In this document: piece after piece, positions 6,898 through 12,706 of the stretch
Numbering within the stretch: the first letter of the stretch is position 1
Layout of the letters: each line of letters begins with the position of its first letter
Assembly: GCA_905214305.1 (NCBI GenBank)
Contig: CAJMLK010000071.1
Location: forward strand, 1-12,706
Length of the DNA: 12,706 nt
Direction: 5' to 3'
DNA from: an uncultured bacterium
Lineage (GTDB): Bacteria > Desulfobacterota > Desulfovibrionia > Desulfovibrionales > Desulfovibrionaceae
Made by a program: the position numbers and the translations under genes
Notes under the pieces: model-generated
What the model was told of the DNA's origin: nothing
Database searches by the model: none
The model's input: the letters and a program-made list of their open reading frames with translations, nothing else

Positions 6898-8342
6898 TGC
6901 CGGCCATCTGCTTTTGCTATGAGGTTCACGAACCCTGCCAGCTGCGCCGCTATACCGTCTTTGACATGGGGCAGAACTCCATCTACGAGGACGACGACCA
7001 TAACTGCGAAGCCCTCCTGCGCGCGGCCCGCCTGTGCTACCTGCCCGCCAACGAAATGATGCTCAGGCTCATCCGCCGCTACGACGGGGCCTTTCGCCTG
7101 TCTTTTTCCATTTCCGGCGTTGCTCTTGACCTTTTCGAGCAGTACACCCCCGAAGTGCTGGAAAGCTTCACAGCGCTGGCGCGCACGGGCTGCGTGGAAT
7201 TTGTGGCCGAAACCGCGCCGCACTCGCTGGCCTTTCTCTATTCACGGCAGGATTTTGACCGTCAGGTGCGCGAACAGTGCGCCCGCCTGGAGCGCCTTTT
7301 CGGTGTCAAACCCGCCACCTTCAAAAATACCGAATGCGTTTACAACAACGATCTGGCTGTTGCCGTGGCCGGGCACGGCTTTGAGGCCGTGCTTGCCGAG
7401 GGGGCCGATCACGTGCTCGGCTGGCGCAGCGCCAACTTTCTCTATCGCCCGGCAAGCGCTCCGGGCCTTGCGCTGCTGTTGCGCAACGTGGGCCTTTCCG
7501 GTGACGTGGGCCTGCGCTTTTCAGACCGCAGCTGGCCCGCGTGGCCCCTCAGGGCCGAAACATTTGCGGCATGGTTCCACAGCCTTGAAGGCGCCGCAGA
7601 CATCATCAATATTTTCAATGATTACCACATCTTTGGCCTTCGTCACGAAAAAGAATCGGGCATTTTCGACTTTATGGAGGCCCTGCCCGCCGCCCTGCTG
7701 GCCCACAAGAGCTTCAGCTTCACCACTCCGGCGCTGGCCGCCAAAAACCTCAGCCCCGTGGGCGAGGTGGACGTGCCGCAGTTCATGTCCTGGGAAGACG
7801 AAGGGCGCGACCTCACGGCCTGGCTCGGCAACGACATGCAAAAGGACGCCATACACGCGCTCTACGCCCTGAGCACCAGAGTGGCCGCCGGTGACGCTGC
7901 CCTCAGGCGCGACTTTGACCGCCTTCAGACTGCCGACCACTTTCGCCATATGTCCACCAAGTGGTTTTCCAACGAAGTTCCCGACAGGCCCAGCCCCTTT
8001 GGCGGCCCGTATGACGCCTATATCACCTATATGAACGTGCTGGCCGACTTTGAGCTGCGCCTCAAGGCAGCCGAAAGCGCCCGGACCGCCGTTGCCGCCA
8101 GACACGCTGATGCAGCCACCGCAGCCGGAGCCGGTGGGGGCAAGGGTCGAAAAAAAGATGAAAAGCCCGCCGTCAAAAACGCAGCCTCGCCCGCGCCCCG
8201 GCGCGGCGGCAGGCCCCCTGCCCCAAAGCAGGACGCAAAACCGGCAGACACGCGGGCTGCCAAAAGTGAAAAAGCCGGAACTACCCCTGAAAAGCATGAA
8301 AAAAAGCCCGCCACGCCGCGCAAAAGCCGTAAAAATGCATAA
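6897..8342 (+). CDS. GH57 alpha-amylase-like glycoside hydrolase with a basic C-terminal tail
   Basis: This is a GH57 enzyme, 481 residues, expected to hydrolyse or rearrange alpha-1,4-glucan in the cytoplasm (no signal peptide). The start at 6897 overlaps the GT4 stop (TGATG) and has AGGGAGG just upstream; the frame is open earlier but that part resembles nothing. The catalytic barrel covers about residues 1-390: VHEP at 10-13 (usually HQP in the family), SFSISGVALD, GCVEFVAETAPHSLAF, FKNTECVYNN with E146 as the likely nucleophile, and INIFNDYHIFG with D242 as the likely acid/base. QFMSWEDEGRDLTAWLGND follows. From about residue 393 the chain becomes a low-complexity Lys/Ala/Pro-rich tail with 14 Lys and 9 Arg against 9 acidic residues. 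That tail is not part of the GH57 fold. Amylase, glucanotransferase or branching activity cannot be told apart from the sequence alone. Confidence 0.9.
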   Translation: MPAICFCYEVHEPCQLRRYTVFDMGQNSIYEDDDHNCEALLRAARLCYLPANEMMLRLIRRYDGAFRLSFSISGVALDLFEQYTPEVLESFTALARTGCVEFVAETAPHSLAFLYSRQDFDRQVREQCARLERLFGVKPATFKNTECVYNNDLAVAVAGHGFEAVLAEGADHVLGWRSANFLYRPASAPGLALLLRNVGLSGDVGLRFSDRSWPAWPLRAETFAAWFHSLEGAADIINIFNDYHIFGLRHEKESGIFDFMEALPAALLAHKSFSFTTPALAAKNLSPVGEVDVPQFMSWEDEGRDLTAWLGNDMQKDAIHALYALSTRVAAGDAALRRDFDRLQTADHFRHMSTKWFSNEVPDRPSPFGGPYDAYITYMNVLADFELRLKAAESARTAVAARHADAATAAGAGGGKGRKKDEKPAVKNAASPAPRRGGRPPAPKQDAKPADTRAAKSEKAGTTPEKHEKKPATPRKSRKNA

Positions 8343-8389
8343 CCGGCCAGCGCAGCACGGCTTCACGACCTTCATGACAAGGAGATGGC

Positions 8390-11300
8390 ATGAATTTCAA
8401 CTCGTCCCTGGTAACCCTGTTTGAAGTAAGCTGGGAGGTCTGCAACAAGGTGGGGGGCATCCACTCTGTTGTCACCAGCAAGGCCCTTCAGGCCGTGGAG
8501 CATTTCGGCGAGGACTATTTTCTTCTGGGTCCGGCGCTCAAGAACAACCCCGGCTTTGAAGAAACAGACGAGCACGCATGGGATTCACTGCGCATGGGCC
8601 TTGCCACGCGCGACCTCAAGTGCCGTCTGGGCCGGTGGAACATCCCCGGGCGCCCCAAGGTGATTCTGGTAGAGTTTGACAAGCGCTACTCCAGCAACCA
8701 GCTGCTGTTTGAGATGTGGAAAAATTACGGGGTGGATTCGCTCTCCGGCGGCTGGGACTACATTGAGCCGGTCATGTTTGCCACGGCCTGCGGCGAAGTT
8801 ATTGCGGCCATCCACGAAAGCCGGGTGGAACCCATGCAGGGCCGCAGCGTGGCCCTGTTTCACGAATGGATGTGCGGCGCGGGCCTGCTCACGGTGAAAA
8901 AACTCACCCCCGAAGTGGGCACGGTCTTCACCACCCACGCCACCACCCTGGGCCGCGCAATGGCAGGCACAGGGCGCGACATCTATACCAACATGCGCAA
9001 CATCCACCCCGCCAATGAGGCCGCCGCCCTGAACATCACGGCCAAATGGTCCATTGAAAGCGCCGCCGCACGCGAGGCAGACGCCTTCACCACCGTCAGC
9101 CCCATAACGGGTGAAGAATCCACGGTTTTTCTGGGCCGCCAGCCTGACGTCATCACCACCAACGGCCTCGACCTGCGCGTCATACCGGACTATACCGAGG
9201 ACCGTACGGTCCCCTCGGCCACGCGCGTCCGGATCATGGCTACGGCGGGCCGCTTCCTGCGCGGGGCCCTGCCGGAGCACACGCGCATTTTCGCCATTTC
9301 CGGCCGATACGAAATGCACAACAAGGGCGTGGATATTTTTCTTGAGGCTCTGGCCCGCGCTGATCGCAACCTTGCGGGCACAAACAGCTCCATCCTTGCC
9401 CTGTGCCTTGTGATGGGGGGGCATACGGGCGTCAACGCGGCGGCGGTTTCCGGCAATCCCGACGATACGGACAACGGCCTGCCCTTCATCTGCACCCACC
9501 GTGTGTGGAATGCCCCGCAAGACCCCATCATCAACGCCTGCCGCAGACTGGGACTCGACAACCGCGCGGAAAGGCGCGTCAAGATCATCTTTGTACCCGC
9601 CATGCTTGACGGCCATGACGGCTTTTTTGACATTCCCTATGAGGAGGTGCTGGCCGCCTGCGATATGGGCTTCTTTCCCTCATGGTACGAGCCGTGGGGC
9701 TACACGCCGCAGGAAAGCGCGGCCTGGGCCGTTCCCACCCTTACTACCGACCTTTCGGGCTTCGGCATGTGGGCGCGGGAACAGATGAAAGAAGAAAGCA
9801 TGGACCGCACCGGCGTCTGCGTCATGCCGCGACGCGGCATGAGCTTTGACCAGAGCGTTGACCGCCTGCACGAAAGGGTGCTCGGGGCCACCGCCTGCCC
9901 GGACGGGGAACTGTGCTCCTGGCGCGGCCATGCCCGCGATCTGGCGGAAAAAACCTCGTGGAGCTATTTTTTCGACAACTATATCAAGGCATTTGACATC
10001 GCTCTTGCCAAGTCCGATGCCCGCACCGACCACGATTCCGCCCACGGGGCACTCACGCGGGTGCTCACGGCGTCCTGCTCGGCCACGCCCTTTCTGCGCC
10101 CCATCATGGCCGTGGCCGAAGTTCCTCATGAGCTTTCACGGTTGCGCGAACTGGCCCAGAACATCTGGTGGTGCTGGCACGATCAGGCCAAGGCCCTGTT
10201 TATGGCGCTCAACCCCCAGCTTTGGGAGGCATGCCGCAATCCACTGAAAATGCTGGAAGAAGCATGGCCCGCCCGCTTCAAGGAACTTATCGCCAATGAA
10301 GAATACATGGCCATGTACCACAAGGTTATGGCCAGGTTTGACGCCTACATGGCAGAACCCATCCGCTCCCTCAGCGTGGACGTGACGCCCAAACACCCCA
10401 TTGTCTATTTTTCCACGGAATACGGACTTAACGAGTCCATTCCCATCTATTCCGGCGGCCTTGGCGTGCTCTCCGGCGACCACCTGAAGTCCGCATCGGA
10501 CATGGCCCTGCCCCTCATGGGCGTCGGCCTGCTCTACAAGAGCGGCTATTTCATGCAGGAAATCGACTCCACCGGACGTCAGGTGGCGCAATACCCGGTC
10601 AACAACTTCGGCCAGATGCCCATAAGGCAGGTACACGACGCTCAGGGGCAACCCGTCTACATACAGCTGGAGTTGCCGGGCCGCATCCTTTACGCACGGG
10701 TCTGGCGGCTTCAGGTGGGGCGCATAAGCCTTTACCTGCTGGATACGGACACCACGCGCAATACGGACGAAGACCGGCGCATCACCGACCGCCTGTATGA
10801 GGCCAATCGCGAAACACGCCTGTTGCAGGAAATCTTGCTGGGTCAGGGCGGCATGCGTCTTTTGCGCACCCTCGGCATCATCCCCGGCGTGTACCACATG
10901 AACGAGGGCCATTCCGCCTTTATGGCCCTCGAGCGCGTGCGTGACTGCATGACTCAGGGCATGAGCCATGACGAGGCCGTGGTGCGCGTGCGCTCCAACA
11001 CGCTGTTCACCACGCACACCCCCGTGCCTGCGGGCAACGAATCCTTTTCGCTGGAGCTTATGGAACGCTACTTCAGCGGCATGGCTAAAAACCTTGACCT
11101 TTCCTGGCCGCAGTTCGTGCAGCTTGGACAGATCGAAGGGGGCGACAGCCACGCCTTTGAAATGACGGTACTGGCCTTGCGCCTTTCGTGCTGGGCCAAT
11201 GGTGTCAGCCGCCTGCACGGCGTGGTTTCGCGCCACATGTGGAACAAGCTGTGGAAGGGGCTGCCCACGGCTGAAACCCCCATCGGGCATGTTACCAACG

Positions 11301-12655
11301 GCATCCATACGCCGTCCTACGTGGGCAGCTGGATGCACGAGCTGCTGCACAGGCATCTGGGCGCGGGCTGGTTGCAGGCGCTGCCCGGCTCCGACGTGTG
11401 GGACAAGGTGGACGACATCCCCGATGAAGCCTTCTGGGCTGCGCGGCAGCATCAGAAAGAGGCCCTGCTTGATGCCCTGCGCAAGCGCATTCCCGTTTTT
11501 GCGCAGCGCTTCAAGCTGGATGCCACTGTTCGCAAAAGCATGGAAGCACTGCTGAGGCCAGAAACCCTCATTATCGGCTTTGCACGCCGCTTTGCACCCT
11601 ACAAGCGGGCCACCCTGCTCTTCGCCGATCCGGACCGGCTGGCCCGCATACTCAACAATCCCCATCGGCCGGTGGTGCTTGTCTTTTCCGGCAAGGCGCA
11701 CCCGGCGGACGAAGCGGGCATCAATCTCATTCAGGAAGTCATGCGCATGTGCCAGGACGAGCGCTTTCTCGGGCGCATATTCTTTCTGGAAAACTACAGC
11801 CTGTCCGTATCGCGCATCATGTCACAGGGCTGCGACGTCTGGCTTAACACGCCGCGGCGTCCGCACGAGGCGTCCGGCACAAGCGGCATGAAGCTGCCCG
11901 TCAATGGCGGCGTCAATCTGAGCATTTCTGACGGCTGGTGGTGCGAAGGCTATAACAGGCAGAACGGCTGGACCATCGGCCCGGTCGTCACCACCGAACT
12001 GCCCAGCAATGAGCAGAATGACTACGCAGACGCCGAGGCGCTGTACAATCTGCTGGAAAACGCCGTGCTGCCGCTCTACTTCGACCGTACCCAGGGCGAT
12101 CTGCCGACCCAGTGGATAGCCATGGCAAAGCGGTCATTCAAAAGCCTCACGGCCATGTACAGCAGCAACCGCATGCTCAATGATTACATCCGCCAGTATT
12201 ACCTGCGGGCCGCGCGCCGCCGCAACATGCTGGCCGAAAACGACTGGGCAGAGTGCCGCCGCCTTGCCGCATGGGAAAAAGACCTGCCCACCCGCTTTGG
12301 CACGGTCAAGGTGGAGGAACTTTTTATCAGCGGTGTAGAAAACAACACCATGATCTGCGGCGAACCGGTGAGCGTGCGCCTGCACATGCACATAGGCGAA
12401 ATGCAGCCGCAAGAAATACTCGTGCAGCTTGTTATCGGACGCGCACTGGTCAACGGCAACTTCATCGACAAACCCGAAATACTGCGCCTTGAACCGCGCG
12501 CCGCCGACCATAACGGCGAAAGCGGAAACGGCATGAACTTTGCCGCCACCTACATTCCAACCCACAGCGGACAATACCGCTACGGCGTGCGGGTGATGCC
12601 CTATCACAAGAATCTGGCAACACCGCTTGAAACAGGGCTTGTGCTGTGGGCCTAG
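8390..12655 (+). CDS. Bifunctional glycogen synthase (GT3) - alpha-glucan phosphorylase (GT35) fusion
   Basis: One 1421-residue frame carries two opposing glycogen enzymes. Residues 1 to about 560 are a GT3, eukaryote-like glycogen synthase: LFEVSWEVCNKVGGIHSV at 10-27, SGRYEMHNKGVDIFLEAL near 305-320, and WYEPWGYTPQES with the catalytic E-x7-E pair E434/E442. GT3 enzymes normally use UDP-glucose. From about residue 573 a full GT35 phosphorylase follows: an N-terminal helical region with LAQNIWWCWHDQA, YSGGLGVLSGDH at 687-698, MNEGHSAF at 837-844, THTPVPAGNE, RFAPYKR at 1067-1073, and EASGTSGMKLPVNGG with K1168, the expected pyridoxal-phosphate lysine. The ending GVRVMPYHKN...LVLWA is typical of the short GlgP type. 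Each half has about the length of its free-standing relatives. AAGGAG five bases before the ATG supports the start. The Arg-rich glucose-6-phosphate switch of eukaryotic GT3 is not seen. It is the last gene of the operon. Confidence 0.93.
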   Translation: MNFNSSLVTLFEVSWEVCNKVGGIHSVVTSKALQAVEHFGEDYFLLGPALKNNPGFEETDEHAWDSLRMGLATRDLKCRLGRWNIPGRPKVILVEFDKRYSSNQLLFEMWKNYGVDSLSGGWDYIEPVMFATACGEVIAAIHESRVEPMQGRSVALFHEWMCGAGLLTVKKLTPEVGTVFTTHATTLGRAMAGTGRDIYTNMRNIHPANEAAALNITAKWSIESAAAREADAFTTVSPITGEESTVFLGRQPDVITTNGLDLRVIPDYTEDRTVPSATRVRIMATAGRFLRGALPEHTRIFAISGRYEMHNKGVDIFLEALARADRNLAGTNSSILALCLVMGGHTGVNAAAVSGNPDDTDNGLPFICTHRVWNAPQDPIINACRRLGLDNRAERRVKIIFVPAMLDGHDGFFDIPYEEVLAACDMGFFPSWYEPWGYTPQESAAWAVPTLTTDLSGFGMWAREQMKEESMDRTGVCVMPRRGMSFDQSVDRLHERVLGATACPDGELCSWRGHARDLAEKTSWSYFFDNYIKAFDIALAKSDARTDHDSAHGALTRVLTASCSATPFLRPIMAVAEVPHELSRLRELAQNIWWCWHDQAKALFMALNPQLWEACRNPLKMLEEAWPARFKELIANEEYMAMYHKVMARFDAYMAEPIRSLSVDVTPKHPIVYFSTEYGLNESIPIYSGGLGVLSGDHLKSASDMALPLMGVGLLYKSGYFMQEIDSTGRQVAQYPVNNFGQMPIRQVHDAQGQPVYIQLELPGRILYARVWRLQVGRISLYLLDTDTTRNTDEDRRITDRLYEANRETRLLQEILLGQGGMRLLRTLGIIPGVYHMNEGHSAFMALERVRDCMTQGMSHDEAVVRVRSNTLFTTHTPVPAGNESFSLELMERYFSGMAKNLDLSWPQFVQLGQIEGGDSHAFEMTVLALRLSCWANGVSRLHGVVSRHMWNKLWKGLPTAETPIGHVTNGIHTPSYVGSWMHELLHRHLGAGWLQALPGSDVWDKVDDIPDEAFWAARQHQKEALLDALRKRIPVFAQRFKLDATVRKSMEALLRPETLIIGFARRFAPYKRATLLFADPDRLARILNNPHRPVVLVFSGKAHPADEAGINLIQEVMRMCQDERFLGRIFFLENYSLSVSRIMSQGCDVWLNTPRRPHEASGTSGMKLPVNGGVNLSISDGWWCEGYNRQNGWTIGPVVTTELPSNEQNDYADAEALYNLLENAVLPLYFDRTQGDLPTQWIAMAKRSFKSLTAMYSSNRMLNDYIRQYYLRAARRRNMLAENDWAECRRLAAWEKDLPTRFGTVKVEELFISGVENNTMICGEPVSVRLHMHIGEMQPQEILVQLVIGRALVNGNFIDKPEILRLEPRAADHNGESGNGMNFAATYIPTHSGQYRYGVRVMPYHKNLATPLETGLVLWA

Positions 12656-12663
12656 AGCAGATT

Positions 12664-12694
12664 AACTTTGAAATGCTTCACATTTCAAAGTTTT
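12664..12694 (+). terminator. Perfect AT-rich inverted repeat after the glycogen operon, probable terminator
   Basis: AACTTTGAAATG at 12664-12675 and CATTTCAAAGTT at 12681-12692 form a perfect 12-bp stem with loop CTTCA, followed by TT and CATT (four T's in a row at 12691-12694). It begins eight bases after the stop at 12655. Position and T-rich end fit an intrinsic terminator. The stem has only three GC pairs, which is weak for such a role and unlike the surrounding GC-rich DNA, so it may instead be part of a repeated element or an operator. Confidence 0.55.
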
Positions 12695-12706
12695 CATTCA
12701 GCCGAA

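Noticed and set aside
10136..11701. Open frame of 521 codons on the minus strand opposite the phosphorylase half
   Set aside because: It is antisense to clear GT35 motifs; the His/Gly/Ala/Val-rich translation is typical of a mirror frame.

Overview
This is a GC-rich, gene-dense bacterial window. By family resemblance it suggests a Desulfovibrio-type sulfate reducer (Desulfovibrionaceae): a Liv amino-acid transporter sits beside a polyglucose (glycogen) gene cluster of the non-enteric type. No rRNA, tRNA or taxonomic marker is present, so the assignment is inference. I see no mobile element, CRISPR array, tRNA or rRNA.

Layout. Positions 1-2651 read leftward (minus strand) and hold the front of a branched-chain amino-acid ABC transporter operon: livJ (periplasmic binding protein), a 254-bp hairpin-rich spacer, livH (permease), and livM (permease, cut by the left edge), with livH and livM overlapping by ATGA. 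The ATPase genes livG and livF would be expected beyond the left edge. Positions 2652-3222 are a divergent intergenic region with weak candidate promoters for both directions and a cluster of small hairpins on the rightward side. Positions 3223-12655 read rightward (plus strand) as a four-gene glycogen/alpha-glucan operon: a GH133 debranching enzyme, a GT4 glycosyltransferase, a GH57 alpha-amylase-like enzyme with a long basic tail, and a 1421-residue protein. A perfect AT-rich inverted repeat follows the last stop codon and probably ends the transcript.

Main point of interest. The last gene fuses a complete eukaryote-like (GT3) glycogen synthase to a complete GT35 alpha-glucan phosphorylase in one uninterrupted reading frame. 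The enzyme that adds glucose to glycogen and the enzyme that removes it by phosphorolysis are therefore made as one polypeptide, in 1:1 ratio. Key residues of both halves are visible (E434 and E442 of the GT3 E-x7-E motif; K1168, the expected pyridoxal-phosphate lysine of GT35).

How the genes fit together. The GT3 half would extend alpha-1,4-glucan, probably from UDP-glucose. The GT35 half would release glucose-1-phosphate, GH133 would remove the alpha-1,6 stubs left by phosphorolysis, and GH57 would cut or rearrange alpha-glucan chains. The GT4 protein is a second GT-B transferase of unknown acceptor. No branching enzyme of the GH13 type and no ADP-glucose pyrophosphorylase lie in the window.
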